From assembly GCA_963925495.1 (NCBI GenBank), contig CAWUST010000032.1:17969-81968 (forward strand): a stretch of DNA of 64,000 nucleotides, in the 5' to 3' direction. Origin of the DNA: UBA2108 sp963925495 (GTDB lineage Bacteria > Bacteroidota > Bacteroidia > Flavobacteriales_G > Salibacteraceae). The position numbers and the translations under genes were made by a program. Shown here piece after piece: positions 8,884 to 17,758 of this stretch; positions within the stretch are counted from its first letter, which is position 1, and every line of letters starts with the position of its first letter. The notes below the pieces were generated by a model. That model was not told the origin of the DNA and did no database searches. It worked only from the letters and a program-made list of their open reading frames with translations.

Positions 8884-9969
8884 ATGCAAAGAGTAAAATT
8901 TAAATCACAGGACGGAGATCTATTTTACAAAACACTACGAAAACGAGTTAACCAATACTTTAAAGAAAACGGCATTAAGAGAACAGGAAACTGGGCAATG
9001 TATTTAAAGACTGTTGTGCTTTTTGCAGCTTTTTTTACTCCTTATTTCTGTTTTTATTTTTTGCCTGAGCAACCTATTTATATCTATTTACTGCAATGGG
9101 CTTTAATAGGCTTAGCAACTGCAGGCATTGGATTTTCTGTAATGCACGATGCGGTTCATGGAAGCTATTCAATAAAACAAAAATTGAATAATAATCTTGG
9201 GCATTTTTCCATGTTGTTTATTGGTGGTACGGTTGCAAATTGGAAAATCCAACACAATGAACTACACCATACTTTTACTAACGTAGACGGATTAGACGAT
9301 GATATTAAACCACCTGTTCCATTTTTAAGGTTTTCACCTTTTTCACCAAAAAGTGCTGTGCATAAATTTCAACACATATATGCTTGGTTTTTCTATGGCA
9401 TGTTGTCTTTGGTTTGGACTACAACTTCTGAGTTTAAACAAATTTTGAAATACAAAAACAGTGGTTTTTACGATAATAAAACCAAAGAATACCAAGGGGT
9501 TTGGTCTTGGATAGTTTTTTCTAGATTATTCTATTGGACTATGTTCCTCGTGCTTCCAGTAATATTTACATCGTATTCATTTTGGATGATTTTACCTGGG
9601 TTTCTAATCATGCATTTTATTATTGGAGTTACTATTTCTTCTGTATTTCAGTCGGCTCATGTTTCGCCAGACACTACTTTCAGAACTTCTGAAAAAGGAG
9701 AAGACATCCCTTTTAGCTGGGCTGAACATCAGTTATTTACTACACAAAATTTTGCAATGAAAAATAGAATTTTAAGTTGGTATGTTGGTGGTTTGAACTT
9801 TCAAATTGAACACCATTTGTTCCCAAACATTTGCCATATTCATTACAAAAATTTGGCGCCTATAGTCCAGGAATTATCTAAAAAGTTTGATTTGCCTTAT
9901 ATTACAAAACCTACATTTAGGTCTGTGCTTTTAGATCATGGCAAAATGCTTTATCATTTAGGGCATTAG
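8884..9969 (+). CDS. membrane fatty acid desaturase, copy 2
   Basis: A 361-residue paralogue of the preceding gene, with the same three histidine boxes (HDAVHG, HNELHHT, QIEHHLF) and the same spacing. The frame is open from a TTG at 8863, but this overlaps the promoter box; the ATG at 8884 aligns with the start of copy 1. The two proteins are similar along their whole length, which indicates tandem duplication, yet they differ enough (HEAVH versus HDAVH, different loops) to suggest distinct substrates or positions of desaturation. It has its own promoter, so the two can be expressed separately, for example in response to temperature. Confidence 0.9.
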   Translation: MQRVKFKSQDGDLFYKTLRKRVNQYFKENGIKRTGNWAMYLKTVVLFAAFFTPYFCFYFLPEQPIYIYLLQWALIGLATAGIGFSVMHDAVHGSYSIKQKLNNNLGHFSMLFIGGTVANWKIQHNELHHTFTNVDGLDDDIKPPVPFLRFSPFSPKSAVHKFQHIYAWFFYGMLSLVWTTTSEFKQILKYKNSGFYDNKTKEYQGVWSWIVFSRLFYWTMFLVLPVIFTSYSFWMILPGFLIMHFIIGVTISSVFQSAHVSPDTTFRTSEKGEDIPFSWAEHQLFTTQNFAMKNRILSWYVGGLNFQIEHHLFPNICHIHYKNLAPIVQELSKKFDLPYITKPTFRSVLLDHGKMLYHLGH

Positions 9970-10193
9970 AATTCCTAATAATTAAGCGCATTAAGCATTT
10001 GCATCCTAAATAATTTGACAAGACACTGAAACTTTCAGACTAGTCGGAGTAAAACAGATGTTAGTTCAAGATTGTATCACGGACTGTCTTAAAAAAGACT
10101 CTTCATATGTAATTCCGATCAAAAGCCTCATTATTTCTTCTTTCCCAAGCCTTAAGAATTGCTAAACAATAACAAATCCTGGCTTTAATCCTA

Positions 10194-10223
10194 TTTGTTA
10201 CCCCATTCCTTTCACTACTTTTG
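10194..10223 (+). promoter_or_regulatory. proS promoter
   Basis: TTTG at 10194-10197 and TACTTTTG at 10216-10223, separated by 18 bases, fit the Bacteroidota -33/-7 promoter. Start codon at 10244. The preceding 9970-10193 shows no gene. Confidence 0.75.
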
Positions 10224-10243
10224 CAGCCTTATAATTTAAAAGA

Positions 10244-11722
10244 ATGGCAAAGGGTTTTACAAGCAGAGAAGAAGATTATTCGAAGTGGTACAATGAGCTG
10301 GTGGTAAAGGCTGATTTGGCTGAAAACTCTGCTGTTCGTGGTTGTATGGTAATTAAACCTTATGGTTATGCCATTTGGGAGAAAATGCAAGCCGAATTAG
10401 ATCGAATGTTTAAAGCAACTGGTCACCAAAATGCTTACTTCCCATTATTTGTTCCAAAAAGTCTTTTTGAAGCAGAAGAAAAAAATGCAGAAGGATTCGC
10501 TAAAGAATGTGCTGTAGTTACGCATTACCGATTACAAAACGACCCGGATAATAAAGGTAAATTAAGAGTAGACCCAAATGCTAAGTTAGAAGAAGAGTTA
10601 ATTGTTCGCCCCACAAGTGAGGCTATAATTTGGAGCACCTATAAAGGTTGGATTCAATCTTATCGTGATTTGCCGCTATTGATTAATCAATGGGCAAATG
10701 TGGTTCGTTGGGAAATGAGAACGCGTTTGTTTTTGCGCACTGCCGAATTTCTTTGGCAAGAAGGGCATACTGCTCATGCTAGTAAAGGTGAGGCCGTTGC
10801 AGAAGCAGAACAGATGCTACATGTATATGCAGAATTTGCCGAGAATTTTATGGCAATGCCAGTTCTTAAAGGAGTTAAAACCGAAAGTGAAAGATTTGCA
10901 GGAGCATTAGACACTTATTGTATTGAAGCTTTGATGCAAGATGGTAAGGCACTTCAAGCTGGAACCTCTCACTTTCTGGGGCAAAACTTCGCTAAAGCAT
11001 TCGATGTAAAATATACTTCAAAAGAAGGAAAGGAAGAATACGTTTGGGCTACTAGTTGGGGAGTTTCTACACGTTTAATGGGTGGGTTAATAATGACGCA
11101 TTCTGATGATAAGGGTTTAGTGTTACCTCCAAAATTAGCTCCTATTCAAGTTGCAATTATTCCTATTTACCGTTCGGAAGAGCAATTGGAAATGGTAACT
11201 GAAAAAGTTTTACCAATTAAAAAAGCATTAGAGGCAAGAGGAATTTCTGTTAAGTATGACAATAGAGATACGCACAAGCCAGGTTGGAAATTTAATGAAT
11301 ACGAATTTAAAGGAGTTCCGATTCGATTGGCAGTTGGGCCAAGAGATTTGGAGAACGGAACAATTGAAGTAGCTCGTAGAGATACACTCACCAAAGAATT
11401 AGTTTCGATTGATGAGGTAGAAAGTTATGTTTCTGATTTATTGGTTGAAATCCAAGAGACTCTGTTTAATAAAGCCATTAATTTTAGAAAAGAGAACACG
11501 AATGAAGCCAATACTTACGTTGAGTTTAAAGAATTAATTAACGGCAAGGGTGGGTTTGTAATGGCTCACTGGGATGGAACTTCTGAAACGGAAGATGCTA
11601 TTAAAAAAGAAACGAAGGCGACTATAAGATGTATTCTTTTAGATTCTCCAGAAGAAATAGGAAAATGTATTTATTCTGGAAAAGCGTCTACTAAAAAAGT
11701 TGTTTTTGCAAAAGCTTATTAA
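10244..11722 (+). CDS. proS: prolyl-tRNA synthetase
   Basis: A 492-residue class II aminoacyl-tRNA synthetase that charges tRNA-Pro. It is the short archaeal/eukaryotic-like type: it lacks the editing insertion of the E. coli type, begins SREEDYSKWYNELVVKADLA, and carries class II motif 2 in NVVRWEMRTRLFLRTAEFLW and motif 3 near GVSTRLMGGLIM. The anticodon-binding domain follows (VAIIPIYRSEEQ), then a C-terminal zinc-like domain ending in the conserved KAY. This form is the normal one in Bacteroidota. Its cognate tRNA-Pro (UGG) is encoded about 31 kb away in this window. Confidence 0.96.
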   Translation: MAKGFTSREEDYSKWYNELVVKADLAENSAVRGCMVIKPYGYAIWEKMQAELDRMFKATGHQNAYFPLFVPKSLFEAEEKNAEGFAKECAVVTHYRLQNDPDNKGKLRVDPNAKLEEELIVRPTSEAIIWSTYKGWIQSYRDLPLLINQWANVVRWEMRTRLFLRTAEFLWQEGHTAHASKGEAVAEAEQMLHVYAEFAENFMAMPVLKGVKTESERFAGALDTYCIEALMQDGKALQAGTSHFLGQNFAKAFDVKYTSKEGKEEYVWATSWGVSTRLMGGLIMTHSDDKGLVLPPKLAPIQVAIIPIYRSEEQLEMVTEKVLPIKKALEARGISVKYDNRDTHKPGWKFNEYEFKGVPIRLAVGPRDLENGTIEVARRDTLTKELVSIDEVESYVSDLLVEIQETLFNKAINFRKENTNEANTYVEFKELINGKGGFVMAHWDGTSETEDAIKKETKATIRCILLDSPEEIGKCIYSGKASTKKVVFAKAY

Positions 11723-11723
11723 T

Positions 11724-12581
11724 ATGTTTTTTAAAAGTATTCTAACTGTACTAGCGCTTATTATTGCTTCTTGGTGTTTCGCACAAGACGAAAATGCCGC
11801 GGTAAAAACAAAGAAATTTGAGTTTAAAGAAGTTCTAAGTCGAAAAGGACGGATGTATCTTTATTGGGGTTATAATCGATCGAGTTATACGACAAGTACT
11901 ATACACTTTATTGGGGATGATTATGATTTAAAGTTTGCTGATGTTGAAGCAACAGATCGCCCTTCAAAATTAGCTGCAGATCCATATTTAGATCTAGGAA
12001 AGTTTACAATTCCTCAATTTAATATCAGATTAGGATATTATTTGAATGATAGATTAAGTCTTTCCTTAGGAACAGACCACATGAAATACATCATGAAAAA
12101 CAATCAATTAAAACAAGGGACGGGTTTTATTGATACTGTGGGGGGAACTCGGGTTGATTATGATAAATCCCAGATGCTTATTGGAAATGATTTTGTGTAT
12201 TTAGAACATTCTGATGGGTTCAATTACGCAAGTATCGATTTGGGATACAATCTCCCAGTATGGATATCACCTAGTAAGAAATTTTATGTAGATGCTATTG
12301 GAGGGTTTGGTTTGGGCCTTACAGTTCCAAAAACTTTGGTAGTTATAAATGGAGTTAAATTGGATAATAAGTGGCATGTATCTGGTGGTGGCATAAATTT
12401 AAAGGCAGGAGCAAGATTCACGTTTTGGACAAATTTCTTCTTTGAAGGGGCCGCAAAGACTGGATACGTTTGGATGCCTAATATTTTAACGACTGAAATT
12501 GGAAGCGCGCAAGCAAAGCAAAATTTGGGTTGGGTTGAAGTATACATGGCTATAGGAATTAGCGTACCTTTGATTAAGTAA
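11724..12581 (+). CDS. secreted, probable outer-membrane beta-barrel protein
   Basis: A 285-residue protein with a clear signal peptide (MFFKSILTVLALIIASWCFA, cleavage before QDE). The frame is open from a TTG at 11700 inside proS, but the ATG at 11724 starts the signal peptide directly, one base after the proS stop. The mature part is rich in aromatic residues with alternating patterns (FNIRLGYYLNDRLSLSLGTD, INLKAGARFTFWTNFFFEG) expected of membrane beta strands, and ends in hydrophobic PLIK. Function is unknown. The spacing suggests co-transcription with proS and the lipoprotein after it. Confidence 0.75.
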   Translation: MFFKSILTVLALIIASWCFAQDENAAVKTKKFEFKEVLSRKGRMYLYWGYNRSSYTTSTIHFIGDDYDLKFADVEATDRPSKLAADPYLDLGKFTIPQFNIRLGYYLNDRLSLSLGTDHMKYIMKNNQLKQGTGFIDTVGGTRVDYDKSQMLIGNDFVYLEHSDGFNYASIDLGYNLPVWISPSKKFYVDAIGGFGLGLTVPKTLVVINGVKLDNKWHVSGGGINLKAGARFTFWTNFFFEGAAKTGYVWMPNILTTEIGSAQAKQNLGWVEVYMAIGISVPLIK

Positions 12582-12592
12582 ATAATAATTGA

Positions 12593-12988
12593 ATGAAATA
12601 TTTTACCATTCTTTTTTGTGTTTTTGTAGTTTGGATTTCTTTAGGGAGTTGCAAGGAAAAAACGTGTAAAGATTTTCAAGTGGGAACGTTTAAATCCCTC
12701 GATGAAAGAATGCCGGACATTACGATTTACAGAAACGATTCTACTCAAACCGAAATAAATACAAAGTTGGGTACAGAGAATATTTTCAATATTACCTGGG
12801 TAAATGATTGTGAATATTATTTGGTGCTTAAAGAAACAAAAACTCCAGACAAAAATTTACTGAACGAATTGGATACTCTTCGGGTTTCCATTACTTTAAT
12901 AGAAGATGATAATTACCAGTTTACAGCCTTTTTAAAAGGAAAAAAGTTTGTGAACGATATAAAACAAATAAATAATACACCTAAATAA
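12593..12988 (+). CDS. predicted lipoprotein of unknown function
   Basis: A 131-residue protein with a type II signal sequence: hydrophobic segment followed by the lipobox SLGSC, so Cys20 is probably acylated. A second cysteine follows soon after (EKTCKDF) and one more at NDCEYY; the mature domain looks like a small beta sandwich (GTFKSLDERMPDITIYRND). It lies 11 bases after the beta-barrel gene and 12 before the SPFH gene. I do not recognise a characterised family; some homologues carry the misleading label DNA topoisomerase IV. Confidence 0.7.
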   Translation: MKYFTILFCVFVVWISLGSCKEKTCKDFQVGTFKSLDERMPDITIYRNDSTQTEINTKLGTENIFNITWVNDCEYYLVLKETKTPDKNLLNELDTLRVSITLIEDDNYQFTAFLKGKKFVNDIKQINNTPK

Positions 12989-13000
12989 AAAAATAGAATT

Positions 13001-13843
13001 ATGGCAGAATATTATCAAGAACCCACAGAGTTTAATTTTAAGAAAATTGCTCCTGTAGCGATTATTATTGGCGCAATATTAATTGTAATGATTAGTTGGA
13101 ATAGTATTACAGTTAAAATAGAATCGGGACAAGCCGGTGTGTTGTACAAAATGTTTGATGGAACACAATTAGATCACACCTATGATGAAGGTTTAAAATT
13201 TAAAGCTCCATGGGACAAGATGATTATTTATGAAGTAAGACAACAAGAAATTACTGAAAAAATGGCGGTGCTTTCCTCTAATGGACTTGAAATATCAGTA
13301 GAACTTTCAGCTTGGTATCAACCTGATTTTTCTCAATTACCTAAGTTGCATCAAGAAAAAGGAAAAGACTACTTAAATCGTGTGGTGAAGCCAGCTCTTC
13401 GTTCTGCTACTAGGAGCGTAATTGGACGTTATACTCCAGATGAATTATATGCTTCTAAAAGAGATGCTATTCAATCAGAAATTGATTTAGAAACAAAAAA
13501 TATATTGGCAGGTCAATTCATTCAGTTAAATGAAATCTTGGTTCGTGATGTTACATTGCCCCTTACTATTCGAACGGCAATTGAAAACAAATTGAAACAA
13601 GAGCAAGCCTCATTAGAGTATGAATTTAAACTTACTAGAGCTAAGAAAGAAGCTGAAAGACAAAGAATTGAAGCTGAAGGTAAGGCTATTGCCAATGATA
13701 TAATTAGCAAAAGTTTGACGGATAAAATTTTGACTGAAAAAGGTATTAGAGCGACTTTAGAGTTAGCAGCTTCTCCAAATGCTAAAGTAGTAGTGGTTGG
13801 TTCTGGAAAAAGTGGAATGCCTATAATTTTGGGCAACCAATAA
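13001..13843 (+). CDS. SPFH/prohibitin-family membrane protein
   Basis: A 280-residue protein with one N-terminal membrane helix (IAPVAIIIGAILIVMISW) and a Band 7 domain (residues about 35-200, VKIESGQAGVLYKMFDGTQ), then a charged coiled coil (TRAKKEAERQRIEAEGKA) typical of prohibitins. Such proteins form large ring-like oligomers at the membrane and are linked to protease regulation and membrane microdomains. The C-terminal segment ANAKVVVVGSGKSGMPIILG-like end is usual in this bacterial group. Last gene of the proS cluster, closed by a strong terminator. The exact role is unknown. Confidence 0.88.
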   Translation: MAEYYQEPTEFNFKKIAPVAIIIGAILIVMISWNSITVKIESGQAGVLYKMFDGTQLDHTYDEGLKFKAPWDKMIIYEVRQQEITEKMAVLSSNGLEISVELSAWYQPDFSQLPKLHQEKGKDYLNRVVKPALRSATRSVIGRYTPDELYASKRDAIQSEIDLETKNILAGQFIQLNEILVRDVTLPLTIRTAIENKLKQEQASLEYEFKLTRAKKEAERQRIEAEGKAIANDIISKSLTDKILTEKGIRATLELAASPNAKVVVVGSGKSGMPIILGNQ

Positions 13844-13864
13844 GAGATTTAAATATTTAATTTT

Positions 13865-13899
13865 AAAGTCCAATTTGATTTTCAGATTGGGCTTTTTTT
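13865..13899 (+). terminator. intrinsic terminator after the SPFH gene
   Basis: AAAGTCCAAT pairs with ATTGGGCTTT (one G-U) around an 11-base loop and is followed by a run of T. Confidence 0.85.
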
Positions 13900-13912
13900 A
13901 TTTAATATAATA

Positions 13913-14584
13913 ATGAAACCGGAAGTTTATTTTGCTCCGCTTAAAGTTGTTCTTGAGGGTAATACTCATGCCGAAGGTGTGGCTTACATGAAATCTTATA
14001 TGAAAGGTCAGTTTGACTTTTATGGATGGAAACAACAACCAAGAAGAGTCATTTTTAATGAATTTGTAAAGCTCCATAGACTTTGTGATTATGAGAATTT
14101 AAATGAACATATAAAATGGCTTTATAACCAACCTCAAAGAGAATATGACTATTGTGCAATGGAATTGCTTCTAAAATTTAAAAAGAAATGGGATGACTCA
14201 TTACTTGACCATGCCAAATACCTGATTGTAAATAACTCTTGGTGGGATACGGTAGATTTAACAGCTACCAATATTGTTGGAGCTTATTTGAAAAAGAATC
14301 TTCATTTAATTGAGACAATTATGCCCGATTGGATTGAAAGTGATAATAAGTGGCTGAATAGAACCGCAATGATTTTCCAACTTAAATACAAAATGGGCAC
14401 CAGCACATATTGGCTGGAAAAGTCTATTCTTCCGCATATTGAATCGAAAGAATTTTTTCATCAAAAAGCAATAGGATGGGCTTTAAGACAATACTCCAGA
14501 CACAACCCAGATTGGGTTGTCGAGTTTGTAAATGAAAATGAATTAAAACCATTGAGCAGGAGGGAAGCGATTCGGCTTTTATAA
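13913..14584 (+). CDS. DNA alkylation repair protein, AlkD-like glycosylase
   Basis: A 223-residue protein made of HEAT-like helical repeats. AlkD-family enzymes remove positively charged alkylated bases (3-methyladenine, 7-methylguanine) without base flipping. The family motif NSWWDTVDLTATN near residue 105 contains the tryptophan and aspartate that line the lesion-binding groove, and KAIGWALRQYSRHNPDWV near residue 190 matches the second conserved helix. Length agrees with AlkD (about 230). It converges tail to tail with ppx, two bases apart, without a terminator between them. Confidence 0.88.
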   Translation: MKPEVYFAPLKVVLEGNTHAEGVAYMKSYMKGQFDFYGWKQQPRRVIFNEFVKLHRLCDYENLNEHIKWLYNQPQREYDYCAMELLLKFKKKWDDSLLDHAKYLIVNNSWWDTVDLTATNIVGAYLKKNLHLIETIMPDWIESDNKWLNRTAMIFQLKYKMGTSTYWLEKSILPHIESKEFFHQKAIGWALRQYSRHNPDWVVEFVNENELKPLSRREAIRLL

Positions 14585-14586
14585 AA

Positions 14587-15483
14587 CTAGTAATCTTTGA
14601 ACGATAAATTCTCGTGCAAGGATTTTATGATACCATCAGACAAGCCCAATTTAGGCACTTGAATTTCATCACTTTGAGCCCAATTCATTATTCTTTCAAA
14701 TAATAAAGCAGCGGGTACAATTACATCAGCTCGGTCTGGATGAAGTTTGAATTTCATCATTCTTTCTTCTACAGTTAACTTCGATAATTTAGAATATATG
14801 TCCTGGAGTTCACTATAGCGTATTACCTGCCAGTCCGTTTTATCCAAAAGCTTGTAGATCCTGTTTATGTTGCCTCCAGAGCCAATAATTTCAAGTCCCG
14901 ATTGGTTTTTGGTTATCTCTTGTAACCAAGATTGCATTTCTTGCCAAGACTCATCGCTAACCATATTCTCTAACAATCGTATAGTTCCAATATCAAAAGA
15001 TCTAGAGTGTTGAAGTTTCCCCTTTTGGTATAAACTAATTTCTGTGCTACCGCCACCAACGTCTACATAAAGAAAATTATGGTTTTTTTCTAGTCTTTGT
15101 TCAATGTGGGTAGAGCGAATAATTTTTGCTTCTTCTTCTCCAGAGATTATTTCAATATTAATACCTGTCTTTTCTTTTATTGCATATACTAATTCAACTC
15201 CATTTTCAGCATCACGCATGGCACTTGTAGCGCAAGCTCGGTATTTGTAAACTTGGTGAACTTTCATTAATTGTTCAAAAGCAACCATGGCTCTTTCAAA
15301 GTCAATGGCTTTTTCGTCTGAAATACGTTTTGTAGTAAAAACGTCTTTTCCAAGCCGGAGTGGAACCCTAACTAAAGAAACTTTTTTATAGGAAGAGGTT
15401 TCTTGATTGTCATAAACATTCACTAATAATAAACGAATTGCATTTGAACCAATGTCAATTGCAGCATATTTATTTCTTTTCAA
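14587..15483 (-). CDS. ppx: exopolyphosphatase (Ppx/GppA family)
   Basis: A 298-residue single-unit Ppx/GppA phosphatase of the ASKHA fold, which removes terminal phosphates from polyphosphate or converts pppGpp to ppGpp. The N-terminal phosphate loop AAIDIGSNAIRLLL and the central DVGGGSTEIS loop are present, along with the acidic GEEEAKII segment. It lacks the long C-terminal HD-like extension of E. coli Ppx, as is usual in Bacteroidota. It lies 49 bases downstream of ppk1 on the same strand, so synthesis and breakdown of polyphosphate are encoded together. Confidence 0.9.
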   Translation of the reverse strand: MKRNKYAAIDIGSNAIRLLLVNVYDNQETSSYKKVSLVRVPLRLGKDVFTTKRISDEKAIDFERAMVAFEQLMKVHQVYKYRACATSAMRDAENGVELVYAIKEKTGINIEIISGEEEAKIIRSTHIEQRLEKNHNFLYVDVGGGSTEISLYQKGKLQHSRSFDIGTIRLLENMVSDESWQEMQSWLQEITKNQSGLEIIGSGGNINRIYKLLDKTDWQVIRYSELQDIYSKLSKLTVEERMMKFKLHPDRADVIVPAALLFERIMNWAQSDEIQVPKLGLSDGIIKSLHENLSFKDY

Positions 15484-15532
15484 TTTTCCCTAAAAATTAA
15501 GTTTGTAAATGAATTCATATTTGGTCTCAAAA

Positions 15533-17599
15533 TTAGATTTCTGTTTTGGATTTTGCCAAATAATATTTATACAATTCGTTTTGAGAGTCGACTTTAGTTT
15601 TCTTACCACCATCAACATATTTATTCAAACTTTGCGAATCCAAAATACGCGCTTTTACATTGTCCTTCCATTGTAAATCAAAAATGTCTCGAATTTCTTT
15701 TTGAAGATCTAAGTCGTAAATTGGTGTAGTAATTTCGATTCGTCTGTCCAAATTCCTTTCCATGATGTCAGCAGACCCTATAAAAGTTTTCGGTTCGCCA
15801 TTATTACCGAAAATAAACACACGATTATGTTCTAAAAATGCACCCAGAATACTAATGGATTCAATGTTTTCACTAATTCTTTTTAACCCAGATTTTACAC
15901 CACAAATACCGCGTACATTAAGTTTTATTTCTACCCCTTCTTTACTTGCTTGGTACAATTCCACGATAATATCAGGGTCAATTAAATTATTTACTTTCAG
16001 ATAGATATACGCGACTTTTCCTGCTTTTGCATTTCGTATTTCAGTGTTTATTAAACGCACCAACCGAGTTCTCATATTTATTGGTGAAACCAAAAGGTGT
16101 TTGTAGTTGTATGGGGTAAAATTACCTTCCATTAAATCAAAAACCCTTCGCACTTCATCGGTTATATCTGGGTTGCAAGTTAGAAGCGACATGTCGGTAT
16201 AACTTTTAGCAGTAGATTCGTTGAAATTCCCACTTCCAATATGGGCATAATCCTTATAATTGTTGCCATCTCTTCTACTGATGTAGCAAATTTTGGAATG
16301 TATTTTTAATCCTCGATAACCAAATGCTACTTTAATTCCTTCATTAGATAATTCATTAGCCCACTTAATGTTAGCTTCTTCATCGAAACGAGCTTGAAGC
16401 TCCATAACAACAGAAACATCCTTTCCGTTTTTTGCAGCGTTAATTAGAGCATTTATTACTTTAGAATTTTTTGCAACTCGGTATAACGATATTTTTATAA
16501 CCTTCACTTTTGGATCAAGAGCAGCTTCTCTTAAAAAATCAATTAAGTGATTGTATGTTTGATATGGATAGTGAAGCAAAACATCCTTTTTTACAACTAC
16601 TTTAAAAATACTTTTATAAGCTTCTAGATCTGGATGACGGACAGGAGGTCGTTTTTTAAACTCTAAAGCTTCTGAACCAATATTAGGGAATCCTATAAAA
16701 TCTTTAAAATTGTGATAACGTCCACCAGCAATTAAATTATCTCCTTTTCCAACTTTTAACTTTTTTATTAAATATTCTAACAATTCATCAGAAATTTTTG
16801 AATCGTATAAAAAGCGAACAGGTTGCCCTTTTTTTCTATCACTTACTCCTTTTAGCATACTTTGAATAAAGCTTTTAGATACATCGGCATCCAAATCAAT
16901 TTCAGCGTCTCTTGTAAGTTTTATGGTAAAGGCTTCCACTTCGTCGTATCCATAAATCCCAAACATTTCTTGAATGTTAAACCGAATAATGTCATCCATT
17001 ATTATTAGGTATTTGTTTTTTTCGTCGGCAGGTAATTGTACAAAACGAGGAATAGATGAAGGCAGTTCAATTAAGGCATATTTCGATTTACCAGAATCTT
17101 TACGTTTCATTTTAATGGCAAAATAGATAGATTTATCTTTTAAATAAGGGAAGTTTCTACCATTACTCAGCATTATTGGAACTAGGGTAGGGTACACCTT
17201 TTCAGAAAAATATTTTTTGGTAAATTTTCTTTGAGTTTCATTCAGTTGCGTTTCATTAATCAGAAATATTTGCTCATCTTCCAATTGTTTTATTATTTCA
17301 ACATAGATTCGATGTAGGGATTTCTGTTGTTTAATGGTAGTCTTTTGAATTCTATCCATGAGTTTTACAGGATCTCCTTCAATCAAATCAAATTCTTTTT
17401 TCTCCAACTGAATTCGCCTTTTTACAGTAGCCACTCTTACCCTAAAAAACTCATCTCTGTTATTAGAGAAAATACCCAAAAACCGTAAACGTTCAATTGT
17501 AGGGTTTCTAATGTCCGCAGCTTCTTGTAAAACTCTTTCGTTAAAACCAAGCCAGCTTACCTCTCTATTTATTATTGGATTTGCTTCTTGATTACTCAT
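15533..17599 (-). CDS. ppk1: polyphosphate kinase 1
   Basis: A 688-residue enzyme that reversibly builds polyphosphate from ATP. Four-domain organisation is complete: N-terminal helical domain (NREVSWLGFNERVLQEA), head domain, and two phospholipase-D-like catalytic domains. The autophosphorylated histidine lies in GLKIHSKICYISRR, and the second catalytic motif is HIGSGNFNESTAKSYTD. Length is that of typical PPK1 (about 690). Paired with ppx downstream. The N-terminal start at the ATG at 17599 gives the usual short lead before the conserved NRE motif. Confidence 0.96.
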   Translation of the reverse strand: MSNQEANPIINREVSWLGFNERVLQEAADIRNPTIERLRFLGIFSNNRDEFFRVRVATVKRRIQLEKKEFDLIEGDPVKLMDRIQKTTIKQQKSLHRIYVEIIKQLEDEQIFLINETQLNETQRKFTKKYFSEKVYPTLVPIMLSNGRNFPYLKDKSIYFAIKMKRKDSGKSKYALIELPSSIPRFVQLPADEKNKYLIIMDDIIRFNIQEMFGIYGYDEVEAFTIKLTRDAEIDLDADVSKSFIQSMLKGVSDRKKGQPVRFLYDSKISDELLEYLIKKLKVGKGDNLIAGGRYHNFKDFIGFPNIGSEALEFKKRPPVRHPDLEAYKSIFKVVVKKDVLLHYPYQTYNHLIDFLREAALDPKVKVIKISLYRVAKNSKVINALINAAKNGKDVSVVMELQARFDEEANIKWANELSNEGIKVAFGYRGLKIHSKICYISRRDGNNYKDYAHIGSGNFNESTAKSYTDMSLLTCNPDITDEVRRVFDLMEGNFTPYNYKHLLVSPINMRTRLVRLINTEIRNAKAGKVAYIYLKVNNLIDPDIIVELYQASKEGVEIKLNVRGICGVKSGLKRISENIESISILGAFLEHNRVFIFGNNGEPKTFIGSADIMERNLDRRIEITTPIYDLDLQKEIRDIFDLQWKDNVKARILDSQSLNKYVDGGKKTKVDSQNELYKYYLAKSKTEI

Positions 17600-17758
17600 A
17601 TTAATTCTACTGTTTCTTTTCTTTTAAAATAAAAGGCTGTCAAAATCATTAGCTCCTTAAATATCTCTTCCGAAACATTTTAATTTCTCTACAAGAATAT
17701 TTATGACTTTTTGTTTTCTGCCAATTATTAATATTTTGGGTTCCATGATTTGTAGGTG

